DNA of 64,000 bases from Liolophura sinensis (GCF_032854445.1 NC_088306.1:23843764-23907763); one strand, 5' to 3'; numbered from the stretch's first letter, positions 32,820-45,487 are shown. The notes: a model not told the origin generated them from the letters alone. Program-made: numbers and translations.

Positions 32820-34060
32820 TTTTATAAAAGCACTATAAATTATGGTGTTTTAGTCATTTAACATAAGAGGCCTCCATTTTCAAAATGAATCCGCTGACTC
32901 GTATATTGCTCAAGCCAGTAAAAGCACAAAAGTCGTTTATTGAAAGCCCGGCGTCAGTGTTTATACACCATATTGACTTATCGTAATGGTCATACTTGAT
33001 GGGGCTAATACATTTAAAAGGCGTCTCGACTACACTCTCCCTTGTGATAAAAGTCCTTGTCGCCAGAGTCCAGACTTTAGAGCAAATCAACCACGTCTAG
33101 ACCCTTATTTTGATTATAAATGTTATGACTATCGATTAAATATTAATGTAAGCAATAGGTCATAGTGTATTAAGCAAGAACCAAAACATCGCTGTTGAGA
33201 CGTTGGCAATGATCATTGTGGTAAATAGACATTATTGGAGAGGGATATGTAATGGGTTGGCTTCTTTCGCCAAGTCCAGTTACTGGGTTAAGGCAAAACA
33301 AGTTCAGATGTGTTGGGGTCGGACTCCCTGATATCACTGTTATACTCTACTGATATGATGGGAGTTTTAATAACCTTTGGAGACCCACACAATCGTCTCA
33401 CTGACTAATCCCAAAAGCCCACCAGGGGGAACCAATAGATGGATGAACGCCTAAAAGGACTGAACGCTGACGGTTAAAACCCCGGTCGTAGGATGCTTTC
33501 TGCACGCCATTGTTTTGTATCACTACATCCCGGTGAAACTTAGTATGAGGCGAATCGCAGAACAAATTATTAAAGAATAATAGACATTTGATAGTGTATC
33601 AAGCACACGCATAAACGAATATTTTATCAAAATTCCTAAGCAACGTATACTGTGGTATATCTTTAATTATCCTATAATAGGTATTATATATGTATTATAT
33701 CTAGATTGATTTTCCACATACTCGAATCATAAGGTTGTGCATGTCATAGACCGTCTAGCTTTTCAATCAACCTCAAATCGGTTTCAAATAACATCTCAGA
33801 ATATTATGTTGGAAAGAAATAGTTATTATGACGAAGGTTCCATTTTAGGATGTCTTTGCCTTGTTACTGGCTGTCTCTGAATAGATCCGAAGACAATTTG
33901 ACAAGTCTGGCAAGCTGACCCATTGTCAGGCACCGCCAGACATGACAAAGTGACCGCTACCTCCTGTAGCCAGTCACATAAATCACCTCAGACGCTGATT
34001 GGACATGTACTCATCAGAGGCAAGGTGGTGAAACTAGGCTTAGTCACAGTTTCAATAGTC
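32820..34060 (-). repeat. Module P-E duplicate, copy 3
   Basis: Direct paralogue of 25960-27249 (see anchors there). Between 32999 and 33199 the two are almost identical. The flanking parts are more diverged, with small indels. Non-coding apart from the possible promoter. Confidence 0.88.
32860..33200 (-). promoter_or_regulatory. Module P copy 3: TATA-type promoter-like region
   Basis: On the - strand TGTATAAA lies at 32967-32960, preceded by 'atgaccattacgataagtca'. Downstream is the leader-like 'gagtcagcggattcat'. An ATG follows at 32877-32875 but opens only seven codons. The upstream sequence is shared almost base for base with copy 2 and in patches with copy 1. Confidence 0.6.
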
Positions 34061-34320
34061 TCGGCCGTGTTTATTTCCGGTCTCGCACATTGTCCATAGC
34101 ATGTCGGTGGGTGAGATTCAAGGGTGTGACAAATTTGGCGGCGATAAGGGAATTTTCTGACCAGTGAGTTACCCACAGTTCCAAATTCCCCTTGTTTTTC
34201 CAGATTGTCTACAGTCTTTGTGTGATTTACTTCAACTGTTCGCAATAACGTGACGTGTAGTTGGATACAAAGGAAAATCATCACGATCTTTAAATCATCA
34301 CGTAGGAGTTTTCTATAGAT
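34061..34320 (-). repeat. Module E, copy 2
   Basis: Carries 'gtgtttatttccggtctcgc' and 'ggtgggtgagattcaagg'. It represents the uninterrupted state of the site occupied by the MITE-like element at 27250-27698. Confidence 0.82.
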
Positions 34321-34379
34321 AAATAACACACTTATACCAAATTTTAAATCTTCAGGACCTAGAACATTGAAAATGACAG

Positions 34380-34720
34380 GAAAATAAACTGATGTGTTTT
34401 TGATGGGCTACAAGAGCCTAAACTAAACCGGTCACACTCACAGTCCACTTATGCCTATGGGCAAAGGAAATGAAGGTTTGAAATTAGCGGGACAAGAGAG
34501 TAAGTGGCACTTGTCATAGTTTATCATAGCACGGCTAGGCATCACACAGGGTAGACTGGGTACTGCACGAGGAAGTCGTTGACCACACTACTGCTTGAAG
34601 TCACGCCTGTTCCAATGCCCCTGTGATGAAATGGTTTGCATCCGTAAACATATGTGCTTTGTGTTTACTGAAGTGTAAAACGTCTGGGTCTATGCGTGGC
34701 GTCGCTCCGGATAGAAACTA
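34380..34720 (-). repeat. Module C1, extra partial copy
   Basis: The text 'aaaccggtcacactcacagt', 'cacttgtcatagtttatca' and 'gaggaagtcgttgacc' matches the C1 segment, but C2 does not follow. A more complete C copy lies at 35700-37060. Two successive C1 copies suggest a small local duplication. Confidence 0.65.
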
Positions 34721-35180
34721 AAACAGGAAAGAGCGGGAAGACTAGAGAAAATTGTGACTGGTGTTATTATTGTACGGTTCCACATGAACAATGATAATAT
34801 ATTAACATTGTCACGAGTTAATGAATATACATGTGGTGTGGAATCCATTACTGGTGCTTTCATTTGTTAAAAGGATCATTCATCCAGACAGTTGAGGACT
34901 AATGTACATGTATAGGTAAGGGAAATTACCAATATATACATACTGTGGCTATCAAAACGGCTTGGGTTTTGTGTTTTGGACTTTGAATTTTCATGAACCT
35001 CTTTTAATATCTACTACTTTATAAGTGGGAAATATCAAATTCTTATGTTTAAAACATTCTAAATAATGTGAAAGTAACTCTATGACTAGCTCTTCTGTTG
35101 GCCTACCCGATATATAAAGGAATATGTTTGATTTCCCTTTCGCTGACCGAGTTGTTTGCGTGCTTGTACAGCAGAAGGAC
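34721..35180. other. Non-coding stretch, nothing recognised
   Basis: AT-rich and without supported features up to the SINE. Confidence 0.4.
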
Positions 35181-35184
35181 TGAG

Positions 35185-35378
35185 GAGGCTTACTGCGGTC
35201 GCCATGAGTTCAAGCCCAGCTCATTCTGCCTTCCTCTCCTGTCTTACATGGGAAGTTGTTCCACTAACCGGCGGATTGGGACTCCTCCCACAATATATTG
35301 CAGGCCACCGTCGTATAAAATATATTCTTGAGTACAGCGTTATTAAAACACCAGTCAATAAAGGGAATAAATAAGTAA
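35185..35378 (+). mobile_element. Family-1 SINE, head mostly lost
   Basis: Contains 'gccatgagttcaagcccagc' (box B side of the head), 'ccttcctctcctgtcttaca', a diverged body, 'ccgtcgtataaaatatattc', 'ttgagtacagcgtta' and an A-rich tail 'gggaataaataagtaaat'. Frames at 35098-35374 overlap it and are not genes. Confidence 0.85.
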
Positions 35379-35454
35379 ATCACTTTCGCAGTAAGACTTG
35401 TTTAAATTTTTGTGTTTGTATTGCTGGGAAAACTAGCACTGTGAAACAATCTTT

Positions 35455-35645
35455 AAAAAAGTGTATGACATTCGCAACAAATGTCCTTATTTTTCGTGAG
35501 CAAAGTTAATCTTCTCCATGCCAATCACATCCTCTCAACTGCTGCGAAGTCAAACAGAATTTTAAAGATAGACACTGCACGGTAATTATCTTTTGAGGAC
35601 GTCTGCACCGCTTCAGATGGCATAAAGTTGGTGTTGTTCCTGGCA
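35455..35645 (-). repeat. Module K, copy 1
   Basis: Weak duplicate of 38165-38350: 'gtgagcaaagttaatcttct' against 'gtgagcaaagttacccttct', and 'aaagttggtgttgttcctgg' against 'aaagttggttgtgttattgg'. Non-coding. Orientation is arbitrary. Confidence 0.6.
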
Positions 35646-35699
35646 AGCGATTATACTACAGCCGTTAATGACTGATGGCCATAAGCGGTCTTTTCCCCC

Positions 35700-37110
35700 C
35701 AACTTATCGCTCAGGTTACCAAATCTTAAATAGTCGGCACTTGAATTGGAAGTGACAGAAACTTAATCTTAGCTGAGATACTCTACTGTAGCCCGAGGAT
35801 AGGTTAACCAGATTTCACCCTTGGCATTGTTAACGGAAACACCACCGTCTATGTAAAGTTTTGCTGGGCGAGACAGCGGTAGTTTGACCGGCTAGAACAG
35901 ATCAAATTGAACCGGTCCCAGCGAAAATCCATTTTAGTTGACCGGCCTCTGGGTAAGTAAAGAAAAGCTGTGATATTAGCGGAACAAAGAATAAACAACA
36001 TTAACCATAGTTTACACGGACAATAGGCTAACACCGCTAGACATCCAGGAAGGTAGACTGGTAACTACACGAGGAAGTCGTTGACCTTCACACTACTGAT
36101 AATAGAGACGGTTACGTCATCTTCACCAGCCATCCACTGATTTATACCAGTGAACAAATGAATAGATGTTGAAAAACCACTGGGATTATATGTGGTGTCG
36201 ACCAGAGGTGTTTTATAATCTGACAGGCCAGAAAGACTTGAGCAATGTGTTGCAACTGTGATTGATCTTCTAAGGTATTTTAATGTAGCGGTCGAACATG
36301 TACCAGCTAAGTTTTAGTAATGTCTTTACATTGTTGCAATTTCTTTAGTTTAGTTCTCAATCAACAGACTTCATTTATCCAGGATATAAACCTGGATTAA
36401 CCAATTAACCAATCTGACCTCTCTTCCAGGAAGTTCTGATTTCACGTTCAGATACATTAAAAACTAATAAAATCGCCAGCACCAGAGGGTTTGAAATATT
36501 TTTCTTCGAACTGAGGGGCAGACAATATGTTATCCCAACATCGTAATGAAAACACTGGGAAAACGTCGTTACAACTAATCTAAGGGCCTTTGCGGCAATA
36601 AACCTGTTTAACAGGCTCCTAATTTAGGTCGTTTAGCAGTCAATGTATGATGTGAGAGAAATATGAAATTCTCATTTTGAATAATGACCAGTGTAAAATG
36701 AAAAAAGCTTCTTCTAGCTCACCCGATATAACCAGGTATATTTTTACTTTCAGTTTCTCTGTAACACCGGTTTAAATTATTCCCCGCCAGCCTGGCCTTT
36801 CTATTAGATCAGATATTCTGTAAATTACATCCGCACCTAATGAAGTTCTTCCGACTCAGAGCTTGCGTTGCTAACCATTAGTCTACAGCCAGCTTATACA
36901 CACACTCGCTACACTGTTTACAGCTTTACCAGCCAACGCATTTTATTGGTATCCAATCCGGACTCCCGCAATCCGGTTAATAAGGCAACTGTGAAATACC
37001 TTTATTCGCCAGACGAGCTTACGCAAATTGGCGCTGGGTTTCCCGGTGGTGAAAATAAACTGAATTGGGTTGTGGAAAAGCTCATGTTTAGGGACAGTGA
37101 TTACGTATGT
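35700..37110 (-). repeat. Module C, copy 3
   Basis: C1 ('atcaaattgaaccggtccca', 'aggaagtcgttgaccttcac') and C2 ('ctacactgtttacagcttta', 'ttggtatccaatccggac', 'ccggttaataaggcaactgt'), in the same order and orientation as copies 1 and 2. This is the rightmost - sense module in the window. An 81-codon frame at 36868-37113 lies wholly in C2 and is not shared by other copies. Confidence 0.82.
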
Positions 37111-38164
37111 TGAATTGGACGATAGCACAATCGTAGGTATAAGAGAACCTATGTTATAAAAACTCGTGTATGGTAAAATATAGATACCTACGCACACCTG
37201 TGAATCTATGGAGAATTACTATTGCTATGTAATTTCACGCAATACACAAGACTAATGAGGAGAATAAATCTGAACAAGGCAATCATTTTTTACTCAGTTT
37301 TAGAAAGTTTTTATTATGCCACCATCTGGAGAATTACTTCGATGCTACCAACCTATGAAATACACCTAGAGCTTCGTCTATAAATAAAATTTTGTGTTCA
37401 TATCTGTGTCTGTTTCCGCTAACCCCGGGACTAGGAGCGGTATATGGACTCTGCTGAAGAAGATCCCACTCTGGTTATGTGAACATGAGCAATCAGTGCA
37501 AATGAGATATATATTTTGATTATCTACACCATCAGCACGATTCGAAAAGCGATTAATCTCCCCAGCATCCTTAAAAACTAATGACTGCTTTCTCGGTTCT
37601 TTAGTCATTTGTGTTAAATGTCGCTGCGATTGTTCACTCGAAACGCCTATTTTGGTAGACGGCCGGCGAATGTCTGTTTTGATGCCTAGATTCAGATGGG
37701 AAAGCTGGAGAGTAACTTGCCAATGAACTGTGGTTTACATCGGGCATTTTCCGTTTCTTCAATGCACCGACAGGGATGGACTATGTCCTCATAGTAGATA
37801 TCTTTGGTGCTGTGGACCTGAGGCAGATAAATAAACAGATCACAGACATACCTACAATTTCCAAGGTTTTAGAATGTTTTAAATGAAATTGTCATTTGAT
37901 CATTTGCAATACACCATGCATGTTACGATTGATTTGTGAATAAAACCATATTTTCTTTATCTGGGAAACTCTAGCCGTTGCTTACAAAATGCTGGTGGCT
38001 CACATTGGACACTGCGTTATCCTAATGACTGAGGTTTACATCGGCAACTCCGATTCCTCCGTCAATAAAGATGACAGTCTTGTTCAATAATGGAAAATGT
38101 TTTCAGCACGACGTTATACATCAGCCATATATATAAAAGAATCAAACAAGTCAATCCAGTTTTA
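37111..38164. other. Non-coding stretch, nothing recognised
   Basis: Contains short frames only (for example 76 codons on the - strand at 37378-37608) without motif. Confidence 0.45.
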
Positions 38165-38350
38165 AGACGGTTTAAATGCTTTTCGCCAAAGACATCCTGG
38201 TTTTCCAGTGAGCAAAGTTACCCTTCTCAATTGTAGTCAACTAGAATTCTAAATGCAAACTTCGCTAGAACACAATACCTGTCCTCGAGGACCCTTGTCT
38301 GGATTGACACGGACTAAAGTTGGTTGTGTTATTGGCAAGCACCTAAACCT
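38165..38350 (-). repeat. Module K, copy 2
   Basis: See copy 1 at 35455. The following bases to about 38620 ('ggtaggttaacctga', 'aaatcttaaaatagtcaatg') loosely echo the start of module C1 at 35700, so the K-C1 pair may have been duplicated together. Confidence 0.55.
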
Positions 38351-39160
38351 CAACTCCAGTCAATTGAAGATCCCATGTGTTTTTGTTTTTTGTCCACTAG
38401 TGCTGCTTTGAGAGCAGTTCTAAAATTAAGGGTTATGCCACTGAGGAAAAATTCTTCCACCAGGCTAGTAACCCATGGTCCAATCCATTTCAAGGCGGAA
38501 CAAGACTGATGTTATGGGATAATTCCAGTTTGAACTAATTTCCACCGCTGTTATAGGTAGGTTAACCTGATATGGTATCACCCAAAATCTTAAAATAGTC
38601 AATGCCCATAACCATCAATTGTACACGCACTGCTCTTAATCTCACATGCATGAAGTTACACGGAAATAGAAGGAACGGGTTACTGCTTCGAAGTTTCTCC
38701 TGAAAACTTAGCAAACATATAAGGTTTCACCCTTACGAACTGAGTTTATATTTTATTGGATTCCTACAAAAATGTCATGTGGCATAATATTACGTAATAT
38801 TTATGTAAGAGTCAGGAAGCTTAACTTATGGCTTTTGCCGGAAACAGGCTCCAACTGTTGCACATGTCTAAAGGAAAAGTATGTATGTGATGACTGCTTT
38901 TCCTTTCGGGTGTTACATTTTGGAATCTGTTGCTATTATTAGGTAGATCTGCTGGTTAAACTTGAAAAACAATTTCTGGTGCCGATCGTCATGAATAATC
39001 GCACATGACCGAGTCCCCGCTGCCCCAGAAAAACAATCGTACAAATAGCCTGAAGCGCGTTTATGTTCATGTGTGAATACTATTCTTGCCATTTTAACTA
39101 ACGAAACATGGGTCGTTATGAAAAAGCCTGTTTGATGTCAGATATGTGCTTCAGCACAAT
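38351..39160. other. Non-coding stretch, nothing firm
   Basis: Beyond the weak C1 echo near 38560 I see no feature. Confidence 0.4.
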
Positions 39161-39889
39161 CATTGACGACATACATTATGAACATTGAGAACGACATACA
39201 TTATGAACATTGAGAACGACATACATTATGAACATTGAGAACGATATACATTATGAACATTGAGAACGACATACATTATGAACATTGAGAACGATATACA
39301 TTATGAACATTGAGAACGACATACATTATGAACATTGAGAACGACATACATTATGAACATTGAGAACGACATACATTATGAACATTGAGAACGACATACA
39401 TTATGAACATTGAGAACGACATACATTATGAACATTGAGAACGACATACATTATGAACATTGAGAATGACATACATTATGAACATTGAAAACGATATACA
39501 TTGTGAACATTGAAAACGACATACATTATGAACATTGAAAACGATATAAATTATGAACATTGAGAACGACATACATTATGAACCTTGAGAACGACATACA
39601 TTATGAACATTGAGAACGACATACATTATGAACATTGAGAACGACATACATTATGAACATTGAGAACGATATACATTATGAACATTGAGAACGATATACA
39701 TTATGAACATTGAGAACGACATACATTATGAACATTGAAAACGATATACATTATGAACATTGAGAACGACATACATTATGAACATTGAGAACGACATACA
39801 TTATGAACATTGAGAACGATATACATTATGAACATTGAGAACGACATACATTATGAACATTGAGAACGATATACATTATGAACATAGAG
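39161..39889 (+). repeat. 25-bp minisatellite, about 29 units
   Basis: The unit 'aacattgagaacgac' plus 'atacattatg' repeats every 25 bases with very little divergence. Units fall into a few types, set by C or T in acgAC/acgAT and G or A in tgAGaa/tgAAaa. Variants cluster in the middle (39470-39560) and T types recur towards both ends. There are no spacers, so it is not a CRISPR. High homogeneity suggests recent or ongoing expansion. Confidence 0.98.
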
Positions 39890-39979
39890 CAAAAAGCCCG
39901 CCTTACAATCCAAGTATTGGTAATTTTTTTGCTGTTTTTTCTCTTGAGACATTTTGGATTAGACATCAGAAAACCACCG

Positions 39980-40290
39980 GCTACCGGCTAATCACCTGCC
40001 TAATAAGCTAAGTCTGGTATCACAACAGAAAGCTGGTAACACAGTTTGTGTAAATGGATACAATCCATTTCGCCTCATTACCTCCGTTTGTAATCATTCA
40101 CACATTTGGCTCACGCTTTGAGGTCACCGGGGTGGATTTGTCAGTCTTTTGGCATTGCCGTCCTTGTGAGACGGTTGAGACCTGTTGTTTTTCCTCTGTT
40201 ACTAATATTCGCCAAAGTCTATCGACTGAGACTGTTCTTGTGTTGTTAAGGACTTACGTAGGGATTATTTTAAGACGAAGTGATTCGAAC
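39980..40290 (+). repeat. Module B, copy 6 (partial, + sense)
   Basis: The text 'taataagctaagtctggtat', 'agaaagctggtaacacag', 'aatccatttcgcctcattac', 'gtttgtaatcattcacac' and 'gtggatttgtcagtc' matches module B in the + sense. It marks the return to + orientation after the 15.4-37.1 kb block. Confidence 0.75.
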
Positions 40291-41395
40291 TATTAAAACA
40301 ATCACATTTTTATAAAAGTGTATCCAGAAGAAAAGAAACACGTATCTTCATTAATATTAAACTATAAAAGTGAGGCATTAACTAAGCATTTTGTAATGTG
40401 CATACTGGAGAATGCTTACGCTGCTAATAGCAGAAATACTACTTTCTAAGGTGAAAATGTATTCTTTGGTATGTATGTGGTGTTCGAAATGCCTTTTCAA
40501 TGTAAAACAATTCTTGGATGAAAACTATTTATTTTGTCAATAAGCTTCGCTGAATCAGATGACCTTCTCCTTTTTCTGTTTCTTTTTTGGTACTAATCGT
40601 TTAACCTGTCTACATTTGTCCCTTTACTTTGGTAGATTGTCGCAGTATAATATTTCCTGTGCACACTTCTCAGAGAAACATTTATGCTATAATTTGACAA
40701 TTTTGTTTGCAAAATCCTCTGACTTACAACCAATAACATCTTAAAGTTGTACTTATGTAAGTTTTACCGGAACATGTTGGACATATGATCACTGATAAAT
40801 AAAGAAGTAGCTTTTTTTTCTAAATGTCGAATGAATACCCTTTTCTTACTGTTGTAATGTGTTCACCGTAATGTGACTAATGTAGTCAGCTTTATGGTGG
40901 GAAGGGCCTTAGTATATACATATGTAAGTATCACAGAAGTTATTTTAAAAATGCGCTGTTAATATGATTTGTCCTCCAAATGTTAGTCATTTGGGAGCTC
41001 TACACTGTCATTTGACACAAGCTTCACTGTACACACACTCTTAATTCCAGCACATTTTGTCAAATCCCAGCTCTCATTAAAATCGGCTAAAATCTAAACT
41101 CTGGTCCTTATTCAAACTGGCACAAGACTCGTCATATCATCCTGAAATAAGTTTGTTTTTTTTGCTTTATACTGTTATCAACTCCATGATATGCATCAAG
41201 ATCAACATCTGTTCTTAACTGTTACACTTACGAAGGAGTCATGCCTTCCTCTCCTCTTTCTTGGTACATATACAGAAGGTATGCACGAGGCACACAACAG
41301 TCTTGCCAAATGTTTACAATTCAGTGTACGTTTACTGACATTGGCGGTTAATAGCATTATGCAAGGGATAGTTGTGGATGTTGATTATTTTCTAG
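40291..41395. other. Non-coding stretch, nothing recognised
   Basis: A 72-codon frame at 41191-41409 (starting MHQDQHLFL) is mildly hydrophobic but has no partner in other units. It is not called. Confidence 0.4.
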
Positions 41396-41399
41396 TTTT

Positions 41400-42060
41400 T
41401 GCCTGTTAGAGGTAGATGGTCAGTTGAGGTGGAAATGAAGTCAAAACAGCATTATCCTATAATTCCCCACAGTTTGTCCCTCATGTATTATTTCATTAGG
41501 TCAGGCCAAAGTGTTGGGCGATTGCCTACTGGACTGTTGCAAGAATTTCACCCCAGGGGAATTATCCTTAATTCTGGAGCTCCTATCGAAGGGCGTTTAG
41601 TTGGGGAAGAGACCACTTAGGGTCGTCAGTGGTAAACCATTGTAGTTTAACCGCTTGTCAGAAACAGAACCAAGTATATTCTGTCTGAATCGCAGGCGCC
41701 CTTAAAGACAATTACCATGTAGTCTTCAAGTCTATGTTTAGAATTCTTTTTGACTCTGTAGCGGCTCAGTGGATGGGATTGGCATAGAGCAAGGTCATTT
41801 TGTTCAGAAAGAAAATAAAAGACCTACGATGAATCTCATTGACACCAGTTTAAAGATTATTTGGTTGATATCTACAGCAGTTGTGGATATATCGTCCATT
41901 CTACAGCGGCAATGTGTTGTTATAACTGGTGAGAGTAGCGTGACCGATGTAAACAACAGGCATTTAAGTATAGGCGTGGACCAGTGTAAACTACTCTGGG
42001 AGTGCAATAAAAAACCAAAGTTTTCCTCTTAAAACACATCTAGTTTACCACACGAGAGAA
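41400..42060 (+). repeat. Module D, copy 1
   Basis: Four copies are found at 41400, 45960, 50160 and 56690. Shared text includes 'atttcattaggtcaggccaa', 'ggagctcctatcgaagg', 'agaccacttagggtcg', 'tgtagtttaaccgcttg', 'cagaaacagaaccaag' and 'gtctatgtttagaattct'. There is no conserved frame. The 87-codon frame at 41769-42032 is not shared. Confidence 0.82.
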
Positions 42061-42359
42061 CATAAAGGATGTGTTATTTTGGCGCAAGGCAAATAGTCTC
42101 CAGCTACTTTTCATATAAGACTACTCAAGCGTTCTAGGGGCGCCTTCGACAAGTTATGCCAAACAGTGACCTAAAATATATACCAAGGAAAGGGGTGGAA
42201 CCATGGTGAATACCCAGCCGAGACTGGAGCTGAAGTACGCCTCCGTATGTCCTAGCGCGTGATATAGAAAATACATGAAATCCATTTCCTAACCACTGTT
42301 GATCACATTTTGTAAATAACAGACCTGTGTACCCAAACTGTGGAGAATTATGTTTCTGT

Positions 42360-42745
42360 CTATTGTCTTACATCCCCCCGCTCAGAGGCACATCACTGCT
42401 TGATAGGCCTGCACTTGTTTTGTAATCGATGAAAGAAAGTAACACAAAGGTCGAATGTTTTTTCATTTGATTCCTAGAAAAAATTCGAAGAGTAAAAGCC
42501 AAGGAAAAAGAACACGCCGAAAAACAAGACACACAAGATTTCAGTGAGAGATCACGTTCAGTTGGCAAATCAATGAAACTTTTTTTTTGAAGCCCAGAGT
42601 ACAACAAGAATGGAAACACAAGAATGACTAAATGAAGTAGTAGACAGTATATTGAGAATTGCTCTAGGTTACATTCACCAAGAAATCCATTTTTCGATAA
42701 ATGAATTAAACAAGGAATAAATAATTCGAGAATGAGACTTACGGA
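42360..42745 (+). repeat. Module F, copy 1
   Basis: Matches 57830-58240: 'cttgataggcctgcacttgt', 'catttgattcctagaaaa', 'tttttttgaagcccagagt' and 'ttcgataaatgaatt'. Follows module D in both cases. Non-coding. Confidence 0.72.
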
Positions 42746-43035
42746 ACATTGAATGCTCCATGAACCTAATCATCACCCAGAAATGTGTTCATTACCCAAT
42801 CATTCGTCCAGGACTTTGGTCACATAGTTTAAAAGTTGAAAAAATATACCATACACACATTCAATATTTACCATGTTAAATATATGAAGACCTGTATTTC
42901 ATTTATTTAGCAAATTCCTTTTACAGCGATATTGTTCAAGTCTTTTTTTTTAACTTGCCTATCTCGTGTATTTAATTCATGTTACCGGATCGCAATCCAT
43001 ACCTTTCAAATTTTCTGTAGTATAATATGTTTACC
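42746..43035. other. Non-coding linker
   Basis: AT-rich; nothing recognised. Confidence 0.4.
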
Positions 43036-43039
43036 TCCT

Positions 43040-44230
43040 CCACTGACAAACCCAGTGCCAATTTGCGTAAACTCATCAGGTGAATAAACCTATTTCACAG
43101 TTGCCTTATTAACCGGATTGCGGAGGGCTGGATTGGATACCAATAAAATGCGTTGGCTGGTAAAGCTGTAAACGGTGTGGTGGGTTAGTGAGTAAACCGG
43201 TTATACACAAACGGCTAGCGAGGCCAGCTCTGAAAAGGGAGAACTTCATTTAGGTGCGGACGTAATTTATAGACTATCTGACCTGAGCGATAGGTCAGAC
43301 TAGTGTGTAATTATGTAAACCACTGCCAGCTGAAATGAAAATGGAAGGAAAAGATATACATTTTCGCACCAGGTGGCCCAAAAAAACATAAAAAACTGCT
43401 GAGTCATTATGTTGAACCATCACGTTCACAACTCGTCCAGCGAAAATATGAAGCAAACATATACTTTCACATATAGGGTCGGTCTGAAGAGGCGATAACC
43501 TTAACTTTACATTCTCAGGATTCAAAATGTTATAAACGTAAGAAAGACGGCTATGAAAATTTCCAACCTGAAAGTAATTTCTAAACCAAACCGCTTAAAT
43601 TACCTGTAAAATATTTATAACATATGAATTATCAAAAATTATACACAGTTTTCAGGTAATATATATATATGACGTTAATCAGTTCAGAACACAAGATGAA
43701 CAGTGACGCATATCCCAACTTTTTAAAGTCTTTCTGCTCTTTATTATTTTAGTATCTCTCCGTGGCATAACCCCAGTTGTCTTCCACGTGGAAAGCCACA
43801 AAACACATGTTTTTAGTGGTACAAACCACTGGAAAGTGAAATAGGCGTTTCTTCCGGCATGGTGAAAAGGTCAAAGATTCTCTAGTGTAGTTACCAGTCT
43901 ACCCTCTGAGATGTCTTTTTCCCAGAATAGACTATGATAAATGTTTCTTCTGTTGTTGCAGTAATGCCACAACGTCTCTTCATTTACCCAGAGTCCAGCC
44001 AGCTAGTGGTTTCAATTTGGTATGTTATGACCGGCCAGTCTCGTCCCTCAAAGCTTTACATAGATTGTGCCCTTGTCAACCAGTGCTTACGTTAACAATT
44101 TCTGGGGTAGAAATCTGGTTATCCTCCCCTCGGGCAGGAGAAGAATATCTCAATGATGTCTAAATTTTACTGTTGCATTTAAAGTGGTCGTTTTAAGACT
44201 TGGTACCTGAATCAGTAAGGATTTTACATG
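43040..44230 (+). repeat. Module C, copy 4 (inverted relative to 15-37 kb)
   Basis: C2 comes first ('acagttgccttattaaccgg', 'gattggataccaataaaatg', 'gcgttggctggtaaagctgt'), then C1 ('gtagttaccagtctaccctc', 'gactatgataaatg', 'gttttaagacttggtacctg'). This is the order expected for a reversed module. Non-coding. Confidence 0.82.
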
Positions 44231-44995
44231 GGAGGAATTTCCGGGAGTATGCAGTGTATGACGGTATGCAATTTGGGAATGTTGCCAGTCGAGTGTCACC
44301 AAGAGCTACCATGTATTATGAAGAAATCAACTGGTTGGAGTTTGTTTAAAGACACTTGTTAACGGGTTCCACCATTATTAGATATAATCGCTGTGATGTG
44401 AGCAAAATATGGACTTGCACATGCAGTTAATTACTATTTATTTAATAAACCTTTCTGAGCATTCTGTAACGTGTTCGTCCCAGATGAGCTGATACACAGT
44501 GTGCGCACAGCAAACCTGAATTCCAACCCTAGATTATAACTGTTAAGATGTCGTAGTTATTGCTTTCGGTTCAGGAATTTTTGCAGCTCCTCTATCTTCT
44601 TTGTCTTTCCTGAAGACAACCGCATTCCTCCTTATTAGGCCTTGTTTACTGAGCAGGGAATATTTCTTTCGTTTTTTTTTTATACTAGTGGTAAAAAAAT
44701 ATTCAAGCGCGTCAGGTGTGAAAGAGAAATGAATAAAATTAAAATAAATAAAATAAAATTTATATCTCATCTTATTCTCTGAGTCTTGGTGAGATGACTC
44801 TTACAGGAAAACTAAATGTGAGAATTTAGAGATTTTAAGATTTTCCTTTCTATCAATCCACAAATTCGTTAGATGATGTCTTCTTAAAGCAAAGTAAATC
44901 ACGATTATGCCGACTTCCTGGAAAACAACTCTAATTAAAACCAGGAGCTAATTCATCTCATCAGCAATTTCGTCCAGAGCAGCCAATTTCTCACC
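44231..44995. other. Non-coding stretch, nothing recognised
   Basis: A 75-codon - strand frame (44543-44770) is low-complexity and has no motif. Confidence 0.4.
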
Positions 44996-45200
44996 GTAGC
45001 ATTACACTCAACGAAATGCTGCAGACAATGTACGAGACCGGAAATAAACCAGGTACAGACTGTTGAAAGTGTAACTAAGCCGTTTCACCAACTTTGCCTG
45101 ATTAGCTCGTTTCCAATCAGCGCTTGAGGTGATGTATGTGACTGGTTACAATAGGTAGCGGACACTCGGTCATGTCCGGTGCTATCTCACCATCGGTCAG
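44996..45200 (+). repeat. Module E, copy 3
   Basis: The text 'acaatgtacgagaccggaaa', 'taaaccaggtacagactgtt', 'tgattagctcgtttccaatc' and 'cactcggtcatgtc' matches 49600-49800 and 55960-56170, and inverted 33960-34100 and 27160-27740. Confidence 0.82.
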
Positions 45201-45487
45201 CTCATAACACTTGTCCAGTGTCAAATTTTCTTGCGGTCTTGTCGTGGAAGAGTTATAGTCAATGGAATAAAGGGTGCGGGTCATCAAATTGAATATCCAT
45301 GACGATTTTTTAAAATTCCTAACCAAACTTCCTGAGATATTATTTAGAATTCAATTAGGTGATAATTAAAAGACAAGCGCTATATGACACTAACAACGTT
45401 GTTACTGGGCAGCCAGCAGAAACAATCTGCTGTTGCCACTAAATACTACATGTTTCAGTTGCGATAGGACATTTTGAAATGTAACAA
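45201..45487. other. Non-coding linker
   Basis: Nothing recognised between module E and the SINE. Confidence 0.4.

Noticed and set aside
39161-39889. CRISPR-like array
   Set aside because: Units are 25 bp and contiguous with no unique spacers; the sequence context is eukaryotic.
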